Shown one piece after another: positions 1 through 9,000 of a DNA stretch of 15,788 nucleotides. The position numbers were made by a program, and so were the translations under genes. Position 1 is the stretch's first letter. Every line of letters starts with the position of its first letter. This stretch comes from an uncultured Oscillospiraceae bacterium (GTDB taxonomy: Bacteria; Bacillota; Clostridia; Oscillospirales; Oscillospiraceae): NCBI GenBank assembly GCA_934567355.1, contig CAKTJC010000048.1, positions 1 through 15,788 of the forward strand, in the 5' to 3' direction. The notes under the pieces are model-generated. The model ran no database searches, had not been told where the DNA came from, and saw only the letters and a list, made by a program, of their open reading frames with translations.

Positions 1-22
1 GAACTGGAATGAGGGCAGAAAA

Positions 23-436
23 ATGAGAAAGACCTGTATAGCCTTAATCGTGCTTGTGGCACTGTTATCAATGCTGACAGCCTGCGGAAAGCAGGCGGAC
101 AATCCTGCCGGTGCGGATAGTGCATCGACGGACGCAATAACTTCTGTAAGCGTTAATGGCACGGCGTGCCGTGTTGATGTGCGGAAAAATTATGGCGGGC
201 AGGAAACGGGATTACGTTTCAGCATTTTCATCCCGGAATCGGCGGTTCAGGACGAGACGAACGTCGCACTGACGCTGGAGCTTGGCTCTGGTTGGTCGAT
301 TTCAGAGGATAGTAATTGTATAGTACAGATGGATGGCAGCAATGTCATTGTGGATTTGAGTGAAGAAGTGCCGGTAATTATCGTAAATGCTGACGCCATG
401 GATACGACACGCTGCTACCATCTGACTGTAGAATAG
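23..436 (+). CDS. Small secreted lipoprotein with one beta-sandwich module
   Basis: The 137-residue product begins with a lipoprotein signal peptide: basic MRK, a hydrophobic stretch, then lipobox L18-T19-A20-C21. Cys21 should be lipidated and hold the protein on the outer face of the cytoplasmic membrane. A short polar linker (about 22-42) leads to one beta-rich module (about 43-137) that opens with I-T-S-V-S-V-N-G and closes with the alternating pattern V-P-V-I-I-V-N-A-D...C-Y-H-L-T-V. This resembles the DUF5018/cadherin-like sandwich modules repeated in the large downstream proteins and the N-terminal module (I-A-S-V-T-V-E-G) of the next gene. The start follows GAGGG with about 8 nt spacing. 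It is probably the first visible gene of the surface cluster and could be a membrane docking subunit. No enzymatic motif is visible and its exact role is unknown. The secreted lipoprotein call is firm; the module assignment is tentative. Confidence 0.85.
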   Translation: MRKTCIALIVLVALLSMLTACGKQADNPAGADSASTDAITSVSVNGTACRVDVRKNYGGQETGLRFSIFIPESAVQDETNVALTLELGSGWSISEDSNCIVQMDGSNVIVDLSEEVPVIIVNADAMDTTRCYHLTVE

Positions 437-579
437 AGGAAGTTCAGTGTTTGCTTTTCTGATTTTACGGAGGTGATGCCAATGGGCATATAGTGGCAAA
501 GCACAAAACCCTAGGAAGCAACCAACGTCATAAATTTCGAGTGATACGCTCGAAAAAATAAATTTAAGGAGAAATTATT
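437..579 (+). promoter_or_regulatory. Structured 143-nt leader with a stranded perfect Shine-Dalgarno
   Basis: This gap contains GGAGGTGAT at 469-477, a perfect complement of the usual 16S rRNA 3' end, about 100 nt before the gene it precedes. It is followed only by a three-codon ORF (ATG at 482, Met-Gly-Ile, stop). Small hairpins can form: ATGCC/GGCAT just after the SD, and a longer-range pairing of the GTTTGCTT region near 450 with AAGCAAC near 516. No consensus promoter was found, so co-transcription with the lipoprotein gene is possible. I compared it by memory with cobalamin, c-di-GMP-I and -II, fluoride and THF riboswitches, and none fits. A STAB-SD type mRNA-stabilising element is one explanation. 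Confidence 0.4.
535..555 (+). promoter_or_regulatory. 7-bp perfect hairpin just upstream of the RBS of the DUF4430 gene
   Basis: TTTCGAG (535-541) pairs with CTCGAAA (549-555) around a 7-nt loop. AAATAAATTT and then the strong RBS AAGGAG (566-571, 8 nt before ATG 580) follow. TAAATTT (531-537) could alternatively pair with AAATTTA (560-566), touching the SD. This could be a 5' stability element or a translation switch. Nothing indicates a terminator, because no U-tract follows. Confidence 0.4.
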
Positions 580-1791
580 ATGAAGAAAACATGCAATAAG
601 CTGCTAGCTTTTGTGCTGGCGCTTGCCATGGCGCTCTCTGTCAGCGTCGTTGCGTTCGCGTCTGAGACGACTGCTCCTACCAGCAGCACGGACGTGGCCT
701 CCCTCGACGGGATCGCATCTGTGACCGTGGAAGGCGTGGATGCGTACTATCAGTACGATAATAACACCGGTTCCAGCGTGAAGTACATTCGTGCCAAGCT
801 CGGTGCGACCAAGACTTGGGAAAACCTTCAGTCTGCCCGCGTGGCGATCACGACCACCGGTGCCGTGCCTACTGTGGCCGGTGCTACCGCGACCTCTTCC
901 ACTGGGAATGAATACATCTACACGCTGAATCTGCTGAACACCCGCTATGCCGTTACCGTTGGCAGCAACACCTACTATCTGGCTGCTGGCTTTGAGAAGA
1001 ACATTGCCCTCTCCACCAATGACGTCGATCCCCTTGCAATTACGGTAACCAAGCTGGGTTCTACTACTGCCGGAATCAAGGTTTATGGCTCTGTTGTTCA
1101 GAACAACTACATGGGCAACACCTACTATGTGAACAACGGTACGAATTGGACTGACACCAATGTTGCTTACTATATCTCTGGCACCTATACTTGGCTGGGT
1201 GATTCGACTATCGTTACTGCAAATATTAGCAAGAATGCCGCTGCGACTCTGGGCGGAAATTATTCTACTAACGGAACGATCGACCTGACCGTGGACAGAC
1301 CCACTGTGACAGTAACGTATAACGGCCAGACCCGTTCCTATTTTGTCAATGCTGTGCTTGACACCACAACTAGTTTCAGAGTCAGTGCATCCACATATGC
1401 GATCAATTTCGACGAGCTGAATAATAGTGAATACGCCGATGAATTTGAGACTAATGTCGCGCAAATCGAAAGCGCACTGAACGCCTATTACGCTAAGGGT
1501 AAGGTGTTCGCTGCTACTGCCAGCGTAATGGATGTCATGAAGGACTTCATTTCCTATGCAACCGAGAACAACTTCTTCACTGCCGGTACCACGAACTGCA
1601 GCGACACCTATCTGGCGACCCTGAATGGTCTGGGCGAGTTCTCTGCCGGCCAGATGTCCGGCTGGTGCTACATGGATGGTGCGTATGACGCAAATTGTAA
1701 GGTGCCGATGGTCGGCGCGGCTGACTACGCCCTCGGCAATGCGTCCCTCTTTACTTGGTTCCTGACTGTAGATTACACGCCCCACTTCTAA
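580..1791 (+). CDS. Secreted surface protein with C-terminal DUF4430 (transcobalamin-C-like) domain
   Basis: The 403-aa protein starts at ATG 580 behind AAGGAG (8-nt spacing). Residues 1-28 form a signal peptide ending V-A-F-A-S. Residues about 42-135 form a beta module starting I-A-S-V-T-V-E-G, similar to the upstream lipoprotein. The middle is rich in Asn, Thr, Tyr and Ala with little charge, typical of secreted beta proteins. Residues about 305-400 match the DUF4430 pattern: a V-M-D-V-M-K-D-F helix, the S-G-W-C-Y-M-D-G turn at 360-367, then V-G-A-A-D-Y-A-L and F-T-W-F-L-T-V. DUF4430 is related to the C-terminal beta domain of transcobalamin and intrinsic factor, where it caps the ligand. 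Cys340, Cys363 and Cys373 lie in this domain and two could form a disulfide. Codon use is strongly biased (AAC, ACC, CTG, AAG), suggesting high expression. No anchor is visible, so it may be held by partner proteins. Ligand unknown; cobamide is a hypothesis. Confidence 0.85.
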   Translation: MKKTCNKLLAFVLALAMALSVSVVAFASETTAPTSSTDVASLDGIASVTVEGVDAYYQYDNNTGSSVKYIRAKLGATKTWENLQSARVAITTTGAVPTVAGATATSSTGNEYIYTLNLLNTRYAVTVGSNTYYLAAGFEKNIALSTNDVDPLAITVTKLGSTTAGIKVYGSVVQNNYMGNTYYVNNGTNWTDTNVAYYISGTYTWLGDSTIVTANISKNAAATLGGNYSTNGTIDLTVDRPTVTVTYNGQTRSYFVNAVLDTTTSFRVSASTYAINFDELNNSEYADEFETNVAQIESALNAYYAKGKVFAATASVMDVMKDFISYATENNFFTAGTTNCSDTYLATLNGLGEFSAGQMSGWCYMDGAYDANCKVPMVGAADYALGNASLFTWFLTVDYTPHF

Positions 1792-1800
1792 TTGACCTTA

Positions 1801-1827
1801 TGGGGCGGCAGTGATCCTGCCGCCCCA
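1801..1827 (+). terminator. Intercistronic GC-rich hairpin (leaky terminator or mRNA 3' stabiliser)
   Basis: TGGGGCGGCAG (1801-1811) and CTGCCGCCCCA (1817-1827) form a perfect 11-bp stem with a 5-nt loop, 9 nt after the DUF4430 stop codon. No T-tract follows, so it does not look like a full intrinsic terminator. It more likely protects the 3' end of an abundant upstream message or gives partial termination, setting less expression for the giant gene downstream. Confidence 0.65.
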
Positions 1828-1831
1828 CCAC

Positions 1832-1867
1832 GGGGGGATCCGGGCCATATATGTCTGGATCTCCCCC
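1832..1867 (+). promoter_or_regulatory. Second GC-rich hairpin before the RBS of the 1384-aa gene
   Basis: GGGGGGATCC (1832-1841) pairs with GGATCTCCCCC (1857-1867), with one bulged C and one G-U pair, around a 15-nt loop. It sits about 17 nt before the GGGAG ribosome site (1885-1889). Together with the preceding hairpin it makes a two-stem intercistronic region that could set the ratio of the two products. Confidence 0.45.
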
Positions 1868-1899
1868 ATGCAAATAGCATAATTGGGAGATCAACCAAG

Positions 1900-4800
1900 A
1901 TGAAGATGGAAACCAACAATTTTTTCAAGCGGCTGTTGGCGCTGTGCCTGACGCTGCTGATACTTCTCCCTACAAATACATATGCATGGACAACGGATGA
2001 TCTGACCAGCACAACATGGCCCTACCTTGTAGGCTGGACTGGCGGAAAGGCTGCCGATTACGGTAAGTTTTTCTCTCTGAAGGATACCGAAGGCAGGCTT
2101 TACTCGCGCGAAACAATGTCTTTCGGCGTTGGTCCGCTGGTGCGAGTAACGATCCCGGAGGGTGGAAGCGCTACCTTTTCCCCTGCCAGCTTTTATAGCG
2201 ACTATGCTGGGAAAAACGTGATCTCCAGCACGACGTTTACTTGTCAAGAGAGCCTACCAGCAGATCATTCCTCTCCCGTTCTGTATACGGCCACAGCTGC
2301 GAACGGGCGCGAGTATCCGTTCTTTATTATCGCAGAACCGGCCCGCAACAACAGCAAGAATACAGATGAAGAGGTCAACGAGATCATCGACTATCTGGTG
2401 GAACCGCTGACGAACCTGTTCAGAGCGTACAGCGCAAAGCTGGAGGCGATGTATCAGGCCCGCAGCAGTGGTTCTCTTGCTGTGGGCGACTATCAGCCCG
2501 TGCAGTTCAATATGCTCTATCAGACCGCACGGGCCATTGGCCATGCAACCGCAAGCAGTGCCGAGAACTATCCTGACGGCGGTGTAGTGCTTTTTGAGTA
2601 CCATGACTGGAACAGCGCCGACGCGGAAGACGCCATGCGCAAGGTGCTGGAGTATGATGCGTATAACACCCGTGTCGGCGGAGATTTGCGCAGATACAGC
2701 AAGGCCTATTATCAGGCGCTGGTCGAGGTCGCCGCACCGTACTATCTTGATTTTGTAGAAAATAACCGCATCACGGAACCGGCCATTGATCGGTACGCGG
2801 TGGGGGATTCCGTGGGCGTAGTGGATACGGCGAGCAAGACGGTTACCATTCGTTTTCCGCAAGGCACCGATTTGACCAATTTGCCTGCACCTACCATTGA
2901 ACTGTCCGATTGGCTCAAGGTTTCGCAGGTAGCAGGCTCATTGAAAAGCGGCAAAGTTGTATATAACATCACTCCGTGGGAAAAAACAGTCGGCATTGTC
3001 TATGACGGCGTTTCTACTATTGATGAATACGGCTTTGACATGGGCGCGGATCTGTCTGCGTACTGGACTGTTGTGGTTGAAGAGGGCGATCCCTATACGG
3101 TCGCAAGTGCTTTTTCAGTAACAACGGCGGACGGTGTGACCAGATACGGCAAGATCGATGAGGAAAACGGAACGATCACCCTCAATCTGCCGGTTGGAAC
3201 AGACCTTACGGCGATCAGCCCCACTATTACGCATACGGGTACGCATACCAATATGGACAGCGGCACGTTTGACTTCAGCGGCGGCAAAACGCAGACGCTC
3301 ACTGTCTATAACCGCACCTATGAGCTCGAAAGATCCTATACCGTCACCATAACGGCAGAGGCGTCTTCTCAGAACTCCATCGAGTCCTACAGCATCGGTG
3401 ATGCGATCGGCGCGATCAATTCGGATACTGGCGTTGTGGAGATTACCATCCCCTACGCGACGGATCTTGTCTCTGTGCAGCCGGAGATCGTGATCTCGGA
3501 ATTTGCAACGCTGAAAAGTGCGCCTGACGGACTGAGCGAGGGTGACAACGAGTATGTGATCGCGGCCGAGAATGGCGTCGAGCGGACGTGGACTGTCAAG
3601 ATCACACGCACTCCTGCCGCAAAGGGCAATAATATTCTGTCCTTCCGCTATGGCTCGGTGCAGGGTATTATCAACAACAATACGGGCGAGATCACCATGG
3701 AGCTGCCTGCGGGAACGGCGACCTCTTTTGCACCTGTGATCGAGGTATCTCCGTTTGCCACGGTTTCTCCCGCGTCCGGTGTGAAGCAGGATTTCTCGAA
3801 GACCGTCACCTACGTTGTTACGGCGGAAAACGGGAATACGAACACCTACAATGTCAATGTTTCCTTTACCGGTGCGGTAGCCGAAAACGAGTATAAGGAC
3901 GATCTGCAAAACGTTGTCAACAAGATCATCACGAGATACTCCAGTACGGCGGATGATGACTGGGAGTGGATGAACCTCGGCTTCTATCAGGGCAAGCTGG
4001 CAAACTACGATGGTGGTTATGACCTTGCCGGACAGATCGCCGATCTGGACACCACCACAAGTGTGGCAATGACCAACATTGCCCGCACCATCATGATGCT
4101 GACAGCACGAGGGTTCGACTGCTCTAACCTTGCGCAGTACAACGACGGACAGCCGTTTATTGACAGCAAGGGCAACGAGGTGGACAACCTTGCGGCAACC
4201 ATGTATAACTACGCGGGAACGTACACCATAAACGGCCCCATTTTCGGCCTGATCTCGTTGGACATGGGTAATTACACGATCCCTGACAACGCGATCTGGA
4301 CACGGGACGCCTTTATGGATGTGATCCTCAACCATGTCTATCTGTCTGATGGATTTGACACGGATATGGTCGCTATGCTCATGCAGTCCATCGCGCCATA
4401 TGCCAATGACGAGGTTTATGGCGAACGGGTGCGCGCAAAGCTGGAGGAAGGCGTAAGCATTATCATTACGAGAATGAATGCGGACTACTCCTTCAAGGCA
4501 TGGGGCGCTGTCAACAGCGAAACGGCGGCTCAGGTCATTTGTGCGCTTTCCGCTATGGGCATCGACTGCCATACCGATCCCCGCTTCTCCGACGGACAGG
4601 GGAAGAGCGTGATCCAGAGCTGGGTGGACAGCTTTGTAAACCCCAGCGGTTACTTCCACCACACCACCAGCGTCATAAACAACGCCATGGCGACCTATCA
4701 GGGGTGCTATGCCAGTCAATGGTATCTGAACTTCCTGGAGGCGGGCGGTACTGGACATCCGTATTCGCTGTATAACCGGCGCTTTGACTTTGCCCGGCAG

Positions 4801-6054
4801 TTGTCTACGGACGCTTCCATCACCGGCTTTGAGATCGAAGGCAAGCAGGGCATTATCACCGAGGGCGGTGAAGGTGGCGAGAATACCATTACTGTTACAG
4901 TGCCCAACGGTATGCCCTTGACGAACCTGACTCCGACCGTGACGATGGCGGAAGGAGCGACGCTGCTTGCGCCGAGCCTGCCCGTGACTTTCGTAGAGGG
5001 CATCAAGCAGCCCTTTACCGTAATGGCCGAGGATGGTAAGACCACCAAAACCTATAATGTCACCGTTACCCACGGTGATGTGGGTGCTTCCGGCGCCGAG
5101 CTGGATGTCAACAGCATCAAGCTGCAAAATAGCGTGTTGAATGTGACGGACATTTTGGAAAAGAAGGTCACCAAGGCGTCCGATGGCGCAACGGAGATCC
5201 TGCTTACGGTGGGAGCCGGCGTGGATACCTCAAAGATGTATCTCAGCGCCAGCATTTCGTACAAGGCAACCTCTGATCCCTCTCTGGACGGTAAGGATGC
5301 GATGAACTTCTCTGACTGGCAGACCTTTACTGTGACCTCCGGCGACGAGACGGTGAAGAATGTCTACCGGATCAAGGTCGTGTCCAAGACGCAGGCGGAG
5401 ATCACCAGCTTCCGTGTTCAGGCGGCTGGTGAATGGTACAATGGCGTCATTGACAATACCAAGAGTACCATTACCGTTACCGGTGTGGACGATTCCAAGC
5501 TGACCAGCACCAAGTTGGTCACGGACATCGAATTTACCGGCAGAAGCTGCTCGCCGACCTCCGGTATCGCGGTGGACTTTGCCAATGCAGCCACGTTCAC
5601 GCTTGGTGGCGACAATGATCTGGCCAGCCGCACCTACACCGTTACCGTGCTGAACAAGAGCGGCCAGCCGATCTCCGCAAAGAGCAGCGGAGGCGATGAT
5701 GATACGCCCTCGACCGGCACAGCGAAGATCACAGGCTTCTCCGTCCTGGGTGTGGAGGGTGAGATCGACCAGAGTGCCGGAACCATCACTGTCAAGCTGC
5801 CGGTCGGAACGAATGTCACGGCGGTCGCGCCGGTCGTTACCGTTCCCGCGGGAGCCGTGGTCAGTCCGGTATCCGGCGAGGTCGTGAATCTCACCAGTCC
5901 GCTGACCTATACCGTAACGCTGGGTGCGGAAAGCAGAAATTATACCGTCACCGTTATCTTTGAGCGCAGCATTTCTCAACAGCTTTGGGATAAGGTGGCA
6001 GAGAACAGCGACGTAGCGGATCATCAGACCAGCTACGGACACCATTTTAAGTAG
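1900..6054 (+). CDS. Giant secreted protein: alpha/alpha-toroid domain flanked by eight DUF5018-like modules
   Basis: The product is 1384 aa from ATG 1900, chosen because GGGAG lies 10 nt upstream and a signal peptide follows (K-R-L-L-A-L...T-Y-A-W, cleaved near residue 29). The in-frame TTG at 1792 would add 36 residues spanning two hairpins and hide the signal. After an N-terminal domain (about 30-295), four beta modules occur at about 297-659, each with the pattern I-x-S-[FY]...G-x-I-[DN]...T-[IV]-T-[IV]-x-[LV]-P-x-G-T...Y-T-V-T-V, as in DUF5018. Residues about 667-964 are helical with repeated helix-turn units (T-A-R-G-F-D-C, A-M-G-I-D-C, D-P-R-F-S-D-G), like the prenyltransferase/squalene-cyclase and transcobalamin alpha-domain toroid. 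Four more beta modules (about 974-1357) lead to a tail with Q1361-L-W-D-K1365 and H1375-Q1376. No LPXTG, SLH or transmembrane anchor. No catalytic motif was recognised; binding or adhesion is inferred. Confidence 0.85.
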   Translation: MKMETNNFFKRLLALCLTLLILLPTNTYAWTTDDLTSTTWPYLVGWTGGKAADYGKFFSLKDTEGRLYSRETMSFGVGPLVRVTIPEGGSATFSPASFYSDYAGKNVISSTTFTCQESLPADHSSPVLYTATAANGREYPFFIIAEPARNNSKNTDEEVNEIIDYLVEPLTNLFRAYSAKLEAMYQARSSGSLAVGDYQPVQFNMLYQTARAIGHATASSAENYPDGGVVLFEYHDWNSADAEDAMRKVLEYDAYNTRVGGDLRRYSKAYYQALVEVAAPYYLDFVENNRITEPAIDRYAVGDSVGVVDTASKTVTIRFPQGTDLTNLPAPTIELSDWLKVSQVAGSLKSGKVVYNITPWEKTVGIVYDGVSTIDEYGFDMGADLSAYWTVVVEEGDPYTVASAFSVTTADGVTRYGKIDEENGTITLNLPVGTDLTAISPTITHTGTHTNMDSGTFDFSGGKTQTLTVYNRTYELERSYTVTITAEASSQNSIESYSIGDAIGAINSDTGVVEITIPYATDLVSVQPEIVISEFATLKSAPDGLSEGDNEYVIAAENGVERTWTVKITRTPAAKGNNILSFRYGSVQGIINNNTGEITMELPAGTATSFAPVIEVSPFATVSPASGVKQDFSKTVTYVVTAENGNTNTYNVNVSFTGAVAENEYKDDLQNVVNKIITRYSSTADDDWEWMNLGFYQGKLANYDGGYDLAGQIADLDTTTSVAMTNIARTIMMLTARGFDCSNLAQYNDGQPFIDSKGNEVDNLAATMYNYAGTYTINGPIFGLISLDMGNYTIPDNAIWTRDAFMDVILNHVYLSDGFDTDMVAMLMQSIAPYANDEVYGERVRAKLEEGVSIIITRMNADYSFKAWGAVNSETAAQVICALSAMGIDCHTDPRFSDGQGKSVIQSWVDSFVNPSGYFHHTTSVINNAMATYQGCYASQWYLNFLEAGGTGHPYSLYNRRFDFARQLSTDASITGFEIEGKQGIITEGGEGGENTITVTVPNGMPLTNLTPTVTMAEGATLLAPSLPVTFVEGIKQPFTVMAEDGKTTKTYNVTVTHGDVGASGAELDVNSIKLQNSVLNVTDILEKKVTKASDGATEILLTVGAGVDTSKMYLSASISYKATSDPSLDGKDAMNFSDWQTFTVTSGDETVKNVYRIKVVSKTQAEITSFRVQAAGEWYNGVIDNTKSTITVTGVDDSKLTSTKLVTDIEFTGRSCSPTSGIAVDFANAATFTLGGDNDLASRTYTVTVLNKSGQPISAKSSGGDDDTPSTGTAKITGFSVLGVEGEIDQSAGTITVKLPVGTNVTAVAPVVTVPAGAVVSPVSGEVVNLTSPLTYTVTLGAESRNYTVTVIFERSISQQLWDKVAENSDVADHQTSYGHHFK
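5962..6054 (+). other. C-terminal tail motif, copy 1 (Q-L-W-D-K ... H-Q-T-S-Y)
   Basis: The last about 30 residues of the 1384-aa protein follow the final beta module and carry S-x-Q-Q-L-W-D-K, then a short acidic spacer, then H-Q-T-S-Y and an aromatic/basic end (H-H-F-K). The next gene ends with a matching arrangement. It is not a known sortase or S-layer signal that I recognise. Confidence 0.5.
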
Positions 6055-6067
6055 AAAGGAGAGAGCC

Positions 6068-9000
6068 ATGAAAGCAAGCAAATGGCAAAGGACAGTATCC
6101 CTGCTCCTTTGCCTGCTCATGGCCATGAGCTTCTTTGTAATAACAGCGCCAAAGGCATATGCGGCAGAGCCAGATTGGCCACATCTAACCAGTGTGGGAA
6201 CGCCGACAAACGACGCAGCAACGAAGCCGTACTTTGTTCCCGTAGGCCTTCGCGAAGATTTTGCCTTCACCGTAAAGGATATTAAAATTGAGCATGCTGA
6301 AAGTTTGACGAAGTGTGCTGTAGCTACTTCAAAAACTTATACAACCTATGATGCCGGAACTATCAAGTTCTATGTGGACAATCTTCCTACAGAGAACGAT
6401 AAGCTTGAAGGCTATGGTGGTACAGATTACGGCTTTAATTTTCAAACAAGCAACGACCTTGTAACAGTGAAGGGTGCTGCTGATACCGATACGGTGCAGT
6501 TTTATAATCTGGTTAATCTATCTGTAGCTAATAATTTTGGGTTTCATAGCAAGGCTTATTATTACATACAGACAGCCAATAAAGTACGCTACCATTATAA
6601 TGTGCAAGTCCTACAGTATGAGGATAATGGTGAAGCGGAACCAAAATGGCCGCATCTGACCAGTGTGGGAACGCCGACAAACGACGCAGCAACGAAGCCG
6701 TACTTTGTTCCCGTAGGCCTCCGAGAAGATTTTACCTTCACCGTAAAGGATATTAAAATTGAGCATGCTGAAAGTTTGACGAAGTGTGCTGTAGCTACTT
6801 CAAAAACTTATACAACCTATGATGCCGGAACTATCAAGTTCTATGTGGACAATCTTCCTACAGAGAACGATAAGCTTGAAGGCTATGGTGGTACAGATTA
6901 CGGCTTTAATTTTCAAACAAGCAACGACCTTGTAACAGTGAAGGGTGCTGCTGATACCGATACGGTGCAGTTTTATAATCTGGTTAATCTATCTGTAGCT
7001 AATAATTTTGGGTTTCATAGCAAGGCTTATTATTACATACAGACAGCCGATAAAGTACGCTATCATTATAATGTGCAAGTCCTACAGTACACAGGCGAAG
7101 CTGGCGAGGAATTGACACTCAGCGCCGGTTCCGCAACGCGTACCAGCAAAGAAGAGGCCAGTGTGAAGTTCAGCGCTTCCGCAGCAGGCAATTACTTCTA
7201 TGCCCTGTATGACGAGCAGCAAACCGCGCCTGCGGTGGATACTACTTCGGCTAACATAAATACGGGTGCGATGGCTACGACCAACACGATCACAATCAGT
7301 GGTATGACGGATTGTAGAACCAAGTATCTGTATATTGTGGGTGTTGATGCGTCTGGAACAGCCAGCGCCCCGCTGGAGATCATGATTCCGGGTATTCCTT
7401 TTGAACTCAAGCATGATAAGCAGGGACTTCGTGGTTTTACAACTATTGACGGAAGCGGCAACATAACAAATGGCTGGCTGTATACAGAGAAATTCACGGA
7501 TGCCTCCGGCAAGACGATCACAAAGGCTGTTCCGGGAGAGCAGGTCACCGTGAATTTTGGCGTATTTGCTATTGACGAAGTTACACCTCTGGGCAGCGTC
7601 CATTATGATAAGGACGCTGATGTCATTACTGACTCAATAGGTATACGGCAGCATGTCCTGAAAAAATGGAACATTTCAGGATTGGGCGAATTTACAACGA
7701 CAGAGAGAAGTTTCACTTTCACCATGCCGGAAAACGACGTTACCATCCAAGCGGAGACTGAACTTTCTGGTGTACCGATTCAGCTTAAATCGAGTGACGC
7801 CAATGTGCAGGCCACACTCAGGTGCGACGCCCAGCTCGGCAGCGGCAGCGGCAGCGCCTGCTATTACAGTGATAAGCGTGACTGCCTTGTTGCTGGTGCC
7901 AGCGTAACGCTTAGAGCCTACTCGATTGCGGACGGTTATGTACTGGACAAGTGGGAGATCACCAGCAACGGTACTCCCGTTGACGAAAGCAAAATCACGC
8001 GCAATGAGGATGGCAGTGCGGAACTTACTCTGGAGGCAGGCGGCGACTATGTGTTTACCGCAGTCCTGCGCGAGAAAAAGTTCGCCAGTGTGACCGCCGA
8101 AGTAAATGACTCGACTATGGGCAGCGCTACAGTCACCGTTGGTGAGAACACCGGCACCTCTCTGCCTCTCGTTTACGAGGGCCAGAACGTTACTCTCACT
8201 GCCACTCCCGGTTCGCGCTACATGCTGGAGCGCTGGGAGGTCAAGGATGCGGCTGGTAATGCCATCGACGCCACGGCTGTGGAGGACGATGCCAATAAGG
8301 CCACGTTCGTTATGCCCTCTACCGGCAGTGCAATCACTGCTAAGGCATTCTTCAAGGTCGATCCCGAGCAGGCCAGCACGGAAAATGCCCTGACCGCAGT
8401 AGAACTGGATGTTCCCGGCGCTGCGGTATCCCGGTCGGGCAGCACGTTCACCATTACCCTGCCCGCTGGTACAAACACCAGCAAGCTGAGTGAGAAAATC
8501 CTGAAGCTGACGATCTCCAATTTTGCCACAGTCACCAAGGAAGGCGATCCTGACAAGGATTGGACGGAAGGCGCCGCCTGCGGTATGGAGCTGGATAAGG
8601 CTGCGACCTTTACGGTAACAGCGGAAAAGGGCAACACCCAGGCGTACACGATCATCATTACCAAGGCAAAGAGCAGCGAGAAGGATATTACCGCCGCTGT
8701 TCTGCTGAACCAGACCGGTGACACCACGCCGTTTGCAAGAGCGGAAATCAGTGAAACCGAAATCACCTTTACCCTGCCTTCTGATACGGATAAGGCCGTG
8801 TTGAACAGCATCGGTATGAAATACCTGAAGCTGACTTATCCGGAATCGGCTACCGTGAAGATGAAGGATGGTTATGATGATGCGACGAATGGCGGGTACA
8901 GGTGGAGCAACGGCGACGTAATGTGCAATATGTCCATAAACTCGCCGGTCAAGTTCACCGTTACCGCCGAGGATAGCAGCACGAAGGAGTACACGATTGA

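Noticed and set aside
437..579. Cobalamin or c-di-GMP riboswitch before the DUF4430 gene
   Set aside because: No B12-box-like core and no match to the c-di-GMP motifs. A cobalamin switch would also be expected to need more than this length.
604..1785. Long antisense open frame covering almost all of the DUF4430 gene
   Set aside because: It mirrors the codon bias of the real + strand gene, has no RBS, signal or domain pattern, and the + strand protein has a clear signal peptide and DUF4430 motif.
1792..1899. TTG start extending the giant protein by 36 residues
   Set aside because: The extension spans two strong hairpins, lacks an RBS and would bury the signal peptide. ATG 1900 has GGGAG upstream.
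3115..5127. Antisense frame of 670 codons inside the 1384-aa gene
   Set aside because: Low-complexity His/Arg/Gly-rich composition typical of a shadow frame. The + strand shows repeated beta modules and a helical domain.
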